Part shown: positions 51,895-60,159 of the stretch, piece by piece
Layout: every line of letters starts with the position of its first letter
Numbering within the stretch: position 1 is the first letter of the stretch
Assembly (NCBI GenBank): GCA_040219295.1
Contig: JAVJST010000011.1
Coordinates: forward strand, 186,001 to 250,000
DNA from: JAVJST01 sp040219295
GTDB lineage: Bacteria > Pseudomonadota > Alphaproteobacteria > Rhodospirillales > Casp-alpha2
Direction of reading: 5' to 3'
Length of the DNA stretch: 64,000 bases
The notes under the pieces: generated by a model
What the model was told of the DNA's origin: nothing
Databases searched by the model: none
Seen by the model: the letters and a program-made list of their open reading frames with translations, nothing else
Position numbers and translations under genes: made by a program

Positions 51895-52043
51895 GACTGT
51901 GTCCTCGCGTTCAACGGAGCAACCCGATGGGTTCCAAAAGCAATCGGGGCCGGCGAAGGGATCACCGGCCCGGAAAGCCGAGGATTATCCAGACGCGCCG
52001 GTGCCCTGTCAACGATATCGGCCGCCGCGGAACCGCCGGCGGG

Positions 52044-52829
52044 TCAGGCCTTGAGCCGATATCCGGTCCTGAAGATGTGCTGACAGGTCAGCCACAGCGC
52101 CACGTTGATTCCGACCATCACCGCGACGCCGAGCGCCGGGTCGATATCGCCAGTGCCGATGAAGCCATGGCGAAATCCGTCGATCATGTAGAAGAACGGG
52201 TTGAAGTATGCGACGAATTGCGCGGCCTCGGGCAGGCGGTCGATGGTGTAGAATGTGCCCGACAGGAAAGACAGGGGGGTAATCACGAAGTTGGTCACGG
52301 CGGCAATGTGATCGAACTTTTCGGACCAGATTCCACCGATGGTACCGAGCAGTGCCAGCATCAACGATGCCGCAACGCCGTGGAACACGATCAGGAACAC
52401 GTTGCTGATGTGGATCGTCACGAACAGCGACATGACCAGGCCGACCACCGCACCGACGACGATCCCCCGGGTCGCGCCGCCGAGGTTGATCGCCAGCGTC
52501 AGTTCCGCCGCAGTAAACGGCGGCATCAGGGTATCGACGATATTGCCCTGTACCTTGGCGATCACGATCGACGACGACGTGTTGGCGAAGGCGTTCTGCG
52601 CCATCGCCATCATGATCAGTCCGGGCGCCAGGAACTCGGTGAAGGGTATACCCGCGGCAATCCGGTCCGAGCCGCCGAGCGCCAGCGCGAACACCGCCAG
52701 GAACAGCAGCGTCGTCACCATCGGCGCCAGCAAGGTCTGCGTATAGACCTTCATGAAGCGCCGGACTTCGCGGGTGTAGAGAGTCCACAACCCGATCCTG
52801 TTGCTCATGGGTATCGTCGGCAGCGTCAT
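52044..52829 (-). CDS. ABC-2 type transport permease
   Basis: A 261-residue permease with six hydrophobic helices, of the ABC2_membrane/YadH type. LYTREVRRFMKVYTQTLLAPMVTTLLFLAVF forms the start, and PLSFLSGTFYTIDRLPEAAQFVAYFNPFFYMIDGFRHGF the C-terminal family signature. Such permeases export drugs or lipids with a separate ATPase, but none is encoded on either side. An alternative start is ATG 52808. The gene is divergent from recX. Confidence 0.9.
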   Translation of the reverse strand: MTLPTIPMSNRIGLWTLYTREVRRFMKVYTQTLLAPMVTTLLFLAVFALALGGSDRIAAGIPFTEFLAPGLIMMAMAQNAFANTSSSIVIAKVQGNIVDTLMPPFTAAELTLAINLGGATRGIVVGAVVGLVMSLFVTIHISNVFLIVFHGVAASLMLALLGTIGGIWSEKFDHIAAVTNFVITPLSFLSGTFYTIDRLPEAAQFVAYFNPFFYMIDGFRHGFIGTGDIDPALGVAVMVGINVALWLTCQHIFRTGYRLKA

Positions 52830-52941
52830 CTTCAGGGCTATCCTCGGGAACGGGGCGGTGTAACTCCTGAGCGGGTTTTACAGGACCGGCCCCGGCCCTG
52901 CAAACTGCGCCGATCATGACAGTCGACAGCCGCCAATCCGC

Positions 52942-53553
52942 ATGAGCGACGACCACCGCCGGAACGGGCCGGACAACCGCGTGGCAGGCTCCCGTCGCGG
53001 TCCGAAGAAACGTCGCAGACCGCGCAAGGCCTCGGCCGCCTACCTCGAACGCGTCGCGTTGTGGTACCTCGAACGGTACGCCGCGACGTCGGCCAGCCTT
53101 CGCCGTGTCCTTGACCGGCGGGTCGAGAAGTCCGTGCGCGAACATGGCACGGACCGGTCGGAAGGACGCGACCTGGTTCAGGACATCATCGGGCGTTTCG
53201 AACGATCCGGCCTGCTGGACGACCGGCGGTTCGCCGAAAGCCGCGCAAGGAGCCTGCACGAACGAGGTATCAGTGTCCGCATGATCCGCTCGAGGCTGAT
53301 GGCCAAGGGCATCGCCCCGGACATCATCGACGATGCCCTGCAAAGCCTGGGCGACGATATCGGCGACCTCAACATGGCGGCCGCGGTCCGCTACGCCCGC
53401 AGACGACGCCTTGGCGTCTATCGCAACCCGGAGAGTCGGGCCGAGCGGCGCGAAAAGGACCTTGCGGCGATGGCCCGGGCCGGATTCGGTTACGACACCG
53501 CACGCCGGATTGTCGACGCCGAGGACACCGACGATGTCGACGGGTTCGTTTGA
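52942..53553 (+). CDS. recX: RecX-family regulatory protein
   Basis: A 203-residue, mostly helical basic protein with three-helix repeats: ALWYLERYAATSASLRRVLDRR, then RFERSGLLDDRRFAESRARSLHERGISVRMIRSRLMAKGI, the clearest RecX motif. RecX binds RecA filaments and limits recombination activity. No recA is adjacent. The N-terminus (1-28) is a basic Arg/Pro-rich extension. Confidence 0.88.
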   Translation: MSDDHRRNGPDNRVAGSRRGPKKRRRPRKASAAYLERVALWYLERYAATSASLRRVLDRRVEKSVREHGTDRSEGRDLVQDIIGRFERSGLLDDRRFAESRARSLHERGISVRMIRSRLMAKGIAPDIIDDALQSLGDDIGDLNMAAAVRYARRRRLGVYRNPESRAERREKDLAAMARAGFGYDTARRIVDAEDTDDVDGFV

Positions 53554-53607
53554 CGGACGGACAAACGAGCGACTAAGGTTTCTCGGCGTCTTTGAGAGAA
53601 CAATCCC

Positions 53608-54048
53608 ATGGTCCTGCAGCGCACGTTTCCCGGGCTCAGCAAAGAGCAGATCGATGTCATCGAACGCATCAGCCATCGGCGCAGCTGCGCGAGCGGGGAA
53701 AACATTCTTCACCAGGGTGATGTCCCCGACAGACTCTTCGTCATGCTCTCCGGAACCGCCCGCGTTACCCTGAAGCGGTCCGAATCGATCGATGCCGAGT
53801 TCACCGGCCCGCTCGGACCCGGCGATCTGTTCGGCGAGTTCAGCTTCGTCGACGGCGCCGCGGCGAGCGCGACGATCACCGCCGACGGCGAGGTCGATCT
53901 GATCGAGATTGATGGCGGCAAGTTGCATGCGGCGCTCGACACGGATTCCGGGTTGGCCGCCGCGGTGTTCAAGTCCCTTCTGGCAACCGTGGTGCGGCGG
54001 CTGCGCAACACCAACATGCGCATCGTCACGCCCAGCGATTTCGAGTAA
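53608..54048 (+). CDS. Stand-alone cyclic-nucleotide-binding-fold protein
   Basis: A 146-residue protein consisting of one CNB/Crp-like domain: ISHRRSCASGENILHQGDVPDRLFVMLSGTARV is the first beta half and GDLFGEFSFVDGAAASATITADG the phosphate-binding cassette. The cassette keeps GE but has Ala/Ser where the phosphate-binding Arg normally lies, so cAMP or cGMP binding is doubtful. There is no DNA-binding or effector domain. It lies 54 bp after recX and 5 bp before the ArsC-type gene. Confidence 0.85.
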   Translation: MVLQRTFPGLSKEQIDVIERISHRRSCASGENILHQGDVPDRLFVMLSGTARVTLKRSESIDAEFTGPLGPGDLFGEFSFVDGAAASATITADGEVDLIEIDGGKLHAALDTDSGLAAAVFKSLLATVVRRLRNTNMRIVTPSDFE

Positions 54049-54053
54049 CCACC

Positions 54054-54398
54054 ATGCGCATCTATCACAATCCCCGTTGTTCCAAGTCACGGCAGACGCT
54101 CGAGCTGATCCGCGAACGCGGCATCGAGCCGGAAATCGTGGAGTACCTGGTATCGTCGCCCGATGCCTCGGAGATCAGTCAACTGCTGTCAAAACTGGGA
54201 CTCCGCGCGCGCGACCTGGCGCGCAAGAAGGAAAGCGCCGATGCCGGCCTCGACCTCAAGTCCGCGTCCGACGACGATATCGTCGCGGCGATGGCCGCAC
54301 AGCCGGCGATCATCGAACGACCGATCGTCGTCGACGGTGATCAAGCGGTTCTCGGGCGCCCCCCGGAGAACGTTATCGCCTTGATTGAAAAGAAATAG
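54054..54398 (+). CDS. ArsC-type arsenate reductase (glutaredoxin-dependent)
   Basis: A 114-residue thioredoxin-fold protein with catalytic Cys9 in HNPRCSKSRQTLELIRERG and conserved arginines in LRARDLARKKE and ERPIVVDGDQAVLGRPPENV, as in the ArsC/YfgD family. ArsC members reduce arsenate with glutathione and glutaredoxin; YfgD-like paralogues have unknown function. No arsB or arsR is near, but the two arsenosugar-type transferases at 1.7-3.0 kb would make a link to arsenic plausible. A 7-bp hairpin follows the stop. Confidence 0.88.
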   Translation: MRIYHNPRCSKSRQTLELIRERGIEPEIVEYLVSSPDASEISQLLSKLGLRARDLARKKESADAGLDLKSASDDDIVAAMAAQPAIIERPIVVDGDQAVLGRPPENVIALIEKK

Positions 54399-54400
54399 AT

Positions 54401-54418
54401 CTGCAAGTTCCCTTGCAG
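54401..54418 (+). terminator. Possible weak terminator hairpin after arsC
   Basis: CTGCAAG (54401-54407), loop TTCC, CTTGCAG (54412-54418): a perfect 7-bp stem 2 bp after the ArsC-type stop. There is no T tract, so it may slow or stabilise rather than end transcription. Confidence 0.35.
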
Positions 54419-54491
54419 TCGGACGGCCAACCTTCCCATAATGGCGCAATTCGACCGCGGGTCGCGGCCTGAGAACAGAGAGGGGTGAGGG

Positions 54492-56012
54492 TTGGCTCGA
54501 AAACCGAAGATCGTCAGCCGCAAGCCGGCGCCTAAACCGGCCGCGAGCACGGCGCAACCGGCCGCCGCTCCGGCCGAGAAACCGGCGCCGGTCAAGACCG
54601 CCGCGCCGGCGCCCGCGCCAGCCGCAACCGATGACGCGACGGCGATCCGCGACCGTGAAGCGGCGCGCGTCTTCGCCCTGGCGGTCGACTACCATCGCCG
54701 GGCGCTGTACGACGATGCGGTCCGCGCCTATTCGCGGGCGCTCAGCCTCGATCCGCTCAACCCAGACGTCTACAACAACCTCGGCGTCGCCTTGCGCTCC
54801 CAGGGCAAGATCGCCGCAGCGATCGCGTGCTATCAGCGTGGCCTCGTGCTCAGACCCAATCACACCGGCACGCTTGCCAACCTCGGCAACGCGCTGCGGG
54901 AACAGGGCAATCTCAAGAGCGCCTTGACGGCGCTTTCGCACGCGGTTCGCCAGGCGCCCGGTTCAGCCGACGTCATTCACAACCTGGGTCTCGCCTCGCG
55001 CGACAGCGGCGACTTCGACGCCGCCATCAAGTGCTTCGAATCCGCGATCGCCATAAACGGCGACGCCGCCGCGGCGCACTTCGATTACGGCCAGACGCTT
55101 CTGGCGCAACGGGACTACGACCGCGGTTTCCGCGAATACGAATGGCGCCGCAAGCTGCCGGCCTATGCGATCCGGTCCGTGGACGCGCCTGAGTGGGACG
55201 GCAGGGAACTCGGCGGCAAGACCATCGTGATCCTCGGCGAAGGCAGCAGCGGCGACGTCCTGCAGTTCGCCCGCTACATTCCGAAGGTCAAGGAACGGGG
55301 CGGCAATGTCATTGTCGAATGCCACGCCGCGCTGGCGCGCATCATGGCCAATGTCTCCGGCGTCGACCGCGTCGTCATGAGCGGCAGCCGGGGCCCCGAC
55401 TGCGACGCTTTCGCTCCGATCATGAGCCTGCCGAAGATTCTCGGCATGACGAAGACAGTCGACGACAGCACCGTGCCCTACATTTCGCCGCCGGATGCGG
55501 TCAGCGTTCAACTGCCGCCCGCACCGCGCAACCAACTCCGCGTCGGTCTCGCCTGGGCGCCAGCCAATCCCGGCACCGGCCGCAACGAACGGCTCTGTCC
55601 GCTGCCCGACTTGCTGGCACTGCTCGCGATCCCGGGATTTACCGGTTTCAGCCTGCAGACCGGCGAGTCCCGCAAGGACCTCGAGGAGCATTCCTGCGAC
55701 GTGTTGCTGCCGGACCTCGGCTCACGGATCAACGACGTCTCGGATCTCGCCGCGATGATCCGTCAGCTCGATCTCGTGATCTGCGTCGATTCGGTCACGG
55801 CCCATATTGCGGGCGCCATGGACAAGCCCGTCTGGCTTCTGGCCCCGCGGGTCGCCGATTGGCGGTGGGGTTATGAGGGTGAGACCTCGCCCTGGTATCC
55901 CAACATGCGGATTTTCCGCCAGCCGGCATTCGGTGACTGGAAGTCGGCCATCGCATCGGTCAGCGAAGCCTTGCGCGAACGCATTGGCGCCCGGTTCGGC
56001 GACGGCGGCTAA
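54492..56012 (+). CDS. TPR protein with glycosyltransferase-like C-terminal domain
   Basis: The TTG start at 54492, with GAGGGGTGAGG upstream, gives 506 residues. Residues 1-52 are Lys/Pro/Ala-rich and probably disordered. TPR units follow (YHRRALYDDAVRAYSRALSLDPLNPDVYNNLGVALRSQG, read in parts) to about 230. The C-terminal half resembles GT9-type transferases (TIVILGEGSSGDVLQFARYIP, VGLAWAPANPGTGRNER, DLVICVDSVTAHIAGAM). Similar TPR-GT proteins glycosylate proteins or flagellin, or act in envelope synthesis. It faces a PagL-like gene, 4 bp between stops. Confidence 0.82.
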   Translation: MARKPKIVSRKPAPKPAASTAQPAAAPAEKPAPVKTAAPAPAPAATDDATAIRDREAARVFALAVDYHRRALYDDAVRAYSRALSLDPLNPDVYNNLGVALRSQGKIAAAIACYQRGLVLRPNHTGTLANLGNALREQGNLKSALTALSHAVRQAPGSADVIHNLGLASRDSGDFDAAIKCFESAIAINGDAAAAHFDYGQTLLAQRDYDRGFREYEWRRKLPAYAIRSVDAPEWDGRELGGKTIVILGEGSSGDVLQFARYIPKVKERGGNVIVECHAALARIMANVSGVDRVVMSGSRGPDCDAFAPIMSLPKILGMTKTVDDSTVPYISPPDAVSVQLPPAPRNQLRVGLAWAPANPGTGRNERLCPLPDLLALLAIPGFTGFSLQTGESRKDLEEHSCDVLLPDLGSRINDVSDLAAMIRQLDLVICVDSVTAHIAGAMDKPVWLLAPRVADWRWGYEGETSPWYPNMRIFRQPAFGDWKSAIASVSEALRERIGARFGDGG

Positions 56013-56016
56013 AGCC

Positions 56017-56793
56017 TTAGAACCGGTATCCGTAGCGGATACCCATGTTCTCCAGCCCTTCGTTGATGTCGCAGCGGGCGGCATTCGAGATGTGATCGAG
56101 CATGAGAGACACGCCGTGGTTCGGCGTGACCATCCAGCCGATTTCCACCGATTCGCGGAACAGCACCCGGCAGCCCAGTTCCTTGCGGTCCAGCTTGTCC
56201 GGATTGTGCGCGCCCATGCTCAGCTTGCCGTCGTGAATCGCACCGCCGAGACTGAAGCCCGCGAACAGGTCGCGCCACAGGAACCATTCCCAGGAAAGCC
56301 CGGCATAAAGCTGCGACGTGTCGCCGCCGGTGTTGATATCCGCGCCGAAATGCGGGCGAGGCGACCAGATGACCTCAAGGACGTCCGGCGAAACGAACAG
56401 GATCTCGGCATTGATGTCCGGGTTGCCGTCCTCCTTGTTGCGCGAGAACGGTCCTTCGTCGTGATTGAGAACGCCGCCCCGGATTTCGGAGATCGCGCCC
56501 CACCCCTTGTTCTTGTCCGACCGTTCGCCAAACCGGGCGAACATGCCGCTATCGGCCGTCTGCGCGACCGAACTGGTATCGACCGGCAGCGCCTGCGGCA
56601 CCGGTTGCGCATTGACGATCGAGGTCGATGTCGGGGCTGGTTGAACAGCCGCGGGAGCGGTTGCAGCAAACGGATGCTGTTCGCCCAGAAAGATGCTGAA
56701 ATCGTAGATCGCGCCGGCCGCCGCCGGCGCAACGGAACCCGTCAGAGCCGCGACTGACACCAGTGCGGCCGCAGATAGCCGTCCAAACCCCAT
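56017..56793 (-). CDS. PagL-like lipid A 3-O-deacylase (acyloxyacyl hydrolase)
   Basis: From ATG 56793 (GGGGGA five bases upstream) the 258-residue product has a signal peptide (MGFGRLSAAALVSVAALTGSVAPAAA), a Pro/Ala-rich linker to about 70, and an outer-membrane beta-barrel. The end VSLMLDHISNAARCDINEGLENMGIRYGYRF (read in parts) contains the PagL catalytic His-Ser in HISNA and the closing YGYRF. PagL enzymes remove the 3-linked acyl chain of lipid A. The linker between signal and barrel is longer than usual. An ATG at 56799 is less likely because its ribosome-binding site would abut it. Confidence 0.82.
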   Translation of the reverse strand: MGFGRLSAAALVSVAALTGSVAPAAAGAIYDFSIFLGEQHPFAATAPAAVQPAPTSTSIVNAQPVPQALPVDTSSVAQTADSGMFARFGERSDKNKGWGAISEIRGGVLNHDEGPFSRNKEDGNPDINAEILFVSPDVLEVIWSPRPHFGADINTGGDTSQLYAGLSWEWFLWRDLFAGFSLGGAIHDGKLSMGAHNPDKLDRKELGCRVLFRESVEIGWMVTPNHGVSLMLDHISNAARCDINEGLENMGIRYGYRF

Positions 56794-56949
56794 TTCCATC
56801 CCCCAGGACCAAATCGAACCACCATTTCCCGGATATTCCCCGTTCATCGTCCGGGCCGGCGTTTGGCTACGTTTTGTTTACTTCTTGGCCCCTACCATTG
56901 TCCAGAAAGGGTTTGTTCCAGAAGCCGGAACGCCTGCGAGGACAAGGCT

Positions 56950-58797
56950 ATGAACAAGAAGAAACCGGGAACGGCCGCCGGCGACAAACGCAGGAAATCC
57001 GTCAAGTTCGACGACGGCGACCTGATCTTCCGCGAAGGCGAGCGCGGTGACGCCGCCTATCGGCTGATCAGCGGCGAAGTCGCCCTGCTCAAGAACACGG
57101 ATGCCGGCCCGATCCAGATCGAACGCATCCGCCCGCCCGCCATGTTCGGGGAAACCGGCATTCTCGACCAGAGCCGCCGGACAGCGTCCGCTCGGGCCAT
57201 GGGCCCGGTACAGGTCGAGGTCATCCATCGCGACGCCTTCCTCGAGGAGATCAAGCGCGATCCCGAGCAGGCATTGAGCATGATGTCGAAACTCGCCTCG
57301 CAGTCCGGAACCGCTGCGGGCGTCGGCCGCGACAGCGGTGCGTCGGCGAGCGATAGTGTCCTGGCCGGCTGGCTTCACCGCTTCCTCAAGCCGAAGCCGC
57401 GACCGGTGCCGTTGGTCGAGGTCCGCGTACCCGGCTTCGCCGGCGAAAGCGGCGACGTCGTCGCCCGTCACATCATGGCGGGACTGGAAGACTTCGCAGA
57501 ACTCAAGGTTCGCGCCGTTCACCGGCCGGACACGTTTCCGGCGGACGGCCTGAACGACGAGAACGTCAGTGAATGGGTCGGCGGCGCCCGCAAGCTGTTG
57601 CTCAACAATGGCGGCGACGTCCTGGTTTGGGGCCGCGTCGCCGGTCCGGGCGCGGCGACACGCCTGCGGCTGGTCTCCGCCTTGCCGGGGGACGAGGACC
57701 TGGCGGGCAATCTGACGGGCTTCGCCGAGGTCCCGATGCCGCACGAACCGGACGAGCAGTTCCTCAATCTCCTGAAGGGCGCCATCCTCGCCGCCAGTGC
57801 GCCGCAGGCCGGGGTCAAGGCACCGGTTGTGCAGGCCGGTCTCATGGGTTCCCTCGAAACGGTCAACAAGCTCGCCACGAAGCCGCCGCGCGACCTGACA
57901 CCGAGCGATCGGCAGCACCTGATGATGACCTGTGGCCATATCATGGCAACGGCCGTGCAGCGCGCCGCGGCGCCGCTCGACGCCATGAAAAATGCACTCG
58001 GCCTTTACAAGCAGGCACTCGAGATGGCGCCGCAGGATTCCGGCAATCTCACCCGCGGCCTCGTGCTGAAGAACATCGGCGCGTGCCTGATGTTCCTCGG
58101 CGAACGCGAGAACGATCCCGACCACAACGTGCTCGCCCTTGAGACCATGCAGGCCGCTTGCGACGCCATTCCGCGCGACATCGCCCCGCGCGAGTGGGCC
58201 GCCGCCCACAACCGGCTTGGGCAGATTCTCTACCGCCTCGATCTCACCGAAGCCGACGCGGAAATGACCCACCTGAAACGGGCGCTCGCCGCCTTCCGCA
58301 ACGCCATGCAGGTCTACACCCGCATCGAAGCGCCGGAGCGCTGGGCCGACGTCATGAACAACTACGCCCAGGTCGCGCAGGTTCTGGGCGGGAACCTGCA
58401 GAATGCCAAGGTGCTGCAGAACTCGGTCCAGGCGTGCCGCAACGCGCTCGAGGTCCGACGCCGCGACAAGAACCCGCTGCTCTGGGCATCGACCCAGAAC
58501 ACGCTGGGATCCGGCCTGTTCCTGCTTGGCAAGGTAACCCGGCGGACCGATCTGCTGCAGGCCGCCGTGATGGCGTTCGAGGCCGCGCTCTCCGTCTATC
58601 GTCAGAGCAAATCGTCACGCATGGCAGCCGTGATCGAACGCAACCTGCAGCACGTGCACAGTCTGATCGAGGAGCTCGAGCGGGTTGCGCTCGAACGCGT
58701 ACTGTCGACCGATCCGGAAACCGGTCAGGTCATCGACGAAGACTGGTGGAAGGCGAACGTCGTCGACGAGGACGAGTTGCATCGCGCGACCGGTTGA
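56950..58797 (+). CDS. Cyclic-nucleotide-binding domain fused to TPR-like helical region
   Basis: From ATG 56950, 615 residues. Residues 15-115 are a CNB domain (VKFDDGDLIFREGERGDAAYRLISGEVALL, then MFGETGILDQSRRTASARAMG, which keeps GE and Arg of the phosphate-binding cassette). After a linker, residues about 150-290 are of unknown fold (DVLVWGRVAGPGAATRLRL). Residues about 350-590 are TPR-like helices (WAAAHNRLGQILYRLDL, WADVMNNYAQVAQVLGGNLQNA, LWASTQNTLGSGLFLLG). There is no membrane segment, so it is likely a cytosolic sensor-scaffold. zn-ADH gene follows 13 bp later. I know no named family for the full architecture. Confidence 0.78.
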   Translation: MNKKKPGTAAGDKRRKSVKFDDGDLIFREGERGDAAYRLISGEVALLKNTDAGPIQIERIRPPAMFGETGILDQSRRTASARAMGPVQVEVIHRDAFLEEIKRDPEQALSMMSKLASQSGTAAGVGRDSGASASDSVLAGWLHRFLKPKPRPVPLVEVRVPGFAGESGDVVARHIMAGLEDFAELKVRAVHRPDTFPADGLNDENVSEWVGGARKLLLNNGGDVLVWGRVAGPGAATRLRLVSALPGDEDLAGNLTGFAEVPMPHEPDEQFLNLLKGAILAASAPQAGVKAPVVQAGLMGSLETVNKLATKPPRDLTPSDRQHLMMTCGHIMATAVQRAAAPLDAMKNALGLYKQALEMAPQDSGNLTRGLVLKNIGACLMFLGERENDPDHNVLALETMQAACDAIPRDIAPREWAAAHNRLGQILYRLDLTEADAEMTHLKRALAAFRNAMQVYTRIEAPERWADVMNNYAQVAQVLGGNLQNAKVLQNSVQACRNALEVRRRDKNPLLWASTQNTLGSGLFLLGKVTRRTDLLQAAVMAFEAALSVYRQSKSSRMAAVIERNLQHVHSLIEELERVALERVLSTDPETGQVIDEDWWKANVVDEDELHRATG

Positions 58798-58810
58798 TCA
58801 AGACTAGCGG

Positions 58811-59857
58811 ATGCGCGCCGCTGTCATTTCTGAGTATCGCAAACACCTGAGCATCGAGAACCTGTCCGATCCGGCGGTTCCGCGCGACGGCATCGTCGTC
58901 CGCGTCCGCGCGACCGGCATCTGCCGCAGCGACTGGCACACCTGGATGGGCCACGACGATGCGGTTTCGCTGCCGCTGGTTCCGGGCCACGAAATGGCCG
59001 GCGAAGTCGTCGAGGCAGGTCCCGAGGTCCGGCGCTTCAGGACCGGCGACCGGATCACGGTGCCGTTCGTCCTGGCCTGCGGGGGCTGCCCCGTGTGCCT
59101 CGGCGGCGATCATCAGGTCTGCGCCGATCAGGTCCAGCCGGGCGTCAATTTTCACGGATCGTTCGCCGAGTACGTCGCGCTGCCCCGCGCCGACATCAAT
59201 GTCACCCACCTGCCGGCGGGTATCGGCTTTGCCGAGGCCGCGAGCCTCGGCTGCCGGTTCATCACCGCGTTTCGCGCCGTGGTCGAGCAGGGTCGCACCA
59301 GCCCTGGCGAGTGGGTCGCGGTTCACGGCTGCGGCGGCGTCGGACTGTCGGCGATCATGATCGCGGCGGCCAGCGGCGCCAGCCCGGTCGCCGTCGATAT
59401 CAGCGACGAGGCGCTCTCGGCAGCCGAAAGGCTGGGTGCCGTTCGAACGATCAACGCCCGCGCGGTTGACGATGTTCCCGGCGCCATTCACGACATCACC
59501 GGTGGCGGCGCACACGTTTCGATTGACGCGCTGGGCAGCACGATTACCTGCCGCAACTCGATCCTGTCGCTGCGCCGCCTCGGCCGCCACGTGCAGGTCG
59601 GCCTGATGGCAGAAGACCACGCTGAACCGCCTGTTCCGATGGGGACGGTGATCGGCAGGGAACTCGACATCCGCGGCTCGCACGGCATGTCACCGAAGAA
59701 CTATCCGGCCCTGTTCGAATTGATCGGCCAGGGCAAACTCGCGCCTGCGGCCCTGATCGGCGATCATATCTCGCTCTCCGCAGGCGCCGACCTGCTGGTG
59801 CGGATGCACGCCTATCCGGCGACTGGCATCGCCGTCATCGACGATTTCGAACACTGA
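58811..59857 (+). CDS. Zinc-dependent alcohol dehydrogenase
   Basis: A 348-residue medium-chain dehydrogenase. Catalytic zinc ligands are in GICRSDWHTWMGH and VPGHEMAGEV, structural zinc Cys in ACGGCPVCLGGDHQVC, and the NAD(P) loop is VHGCGGVGLSAIMIA. It is a member of the broad ADH family oxidising alcohols or reducing aldehydes; the substrate is not clear. It lies 13 bp after the CNB-TPR gene, possibly in the same transcript. Confidence 0.92.
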   Translation: MRAAVISEYRKHLSIENLSDPAVPRDGIVVRVRATGICRSDWHTWMGHDDAVSLPLVPGHEMAGEVVEAGPEVRRFRTGDRITVPFVLACGGCPVCLGGDHQVCADQVQPGVNFHGSFAEYVALPRADINVTHLPAGIGFAEAASLGCRFITAFRAVVEQGRTSPGEWVAVHGCGGVGLSAIMIAAASGASPVAVDISDEALSAAERLGAVRTINARAVDDVPGAIHDITGGGAHVSIDALGSTITCRNSILSLRRLGRHVQVGLMAEDHAEPPVPMGTVIGRELDIRGSHGMSPKNYPALFELIGQGKLAPAALIGDHISLSAGADLLVRMHAYPATGIAVIDDFEH

Positions 59858-59942
59858 CCGGCAGCCCGTCAGGTCGGGTGGATGAGCCTGATCTCGGTGC
59901 GCGCCACGCCGATGTCGGCCGGCAGGCTGGTGATGATGTCAC

Positions 59943-60159
59943 CGTCGCCGCATATCCGGTAGCCGGTCCGCTCGACGTTATCGGCACGTCAGGCGTCGGC
60001 GTGCTCGACGAGGACCTTGGCCTCGCCGCCAAACGCGCTCTTTCAATCTCAAAGGATGCCTGCCGCCGGCACGCCGAAACCTATTCGTGGCCGGAGTGCG
60101 CCCGGCTGTTCGCCGAGTATCTGGCGCCGTTCGAGGCGTGTCTCAGGACGGCGGCGTAA
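59943..60159 (+). pseudogene. C-terminal remnant of a glycosyltransferase
   Basis: The frame reads VAAYPVAGPLDVIGTSGVGVLDEDLGLAAKRALSISKDACRRHAETYSWPECARLF (in parts), then ends at 60159. This matches the last 70 or so residues of group 1 glycosyltransferases found in alphaproteobacteria, where GPLDVIG...GVLDEDL and a final ...FSW.. helix are typical. The rest of the gene is missing. On the other strand at about 59868-59970 a 30-residue frame (GDIITSLPADIGVARTEIRLIHP) looks like the C-terminal end of another protein I cannot name. The segment seems to be a scar of deletion or rearrangement. Confidence 0.6.

Noticed and set aside
52009..54090. Minus-strand frame of 693 codons across the ABC-2 permease, recX and CNB genes
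   Set aside because: All three genes have good motifs in other frames; this is a shadow.
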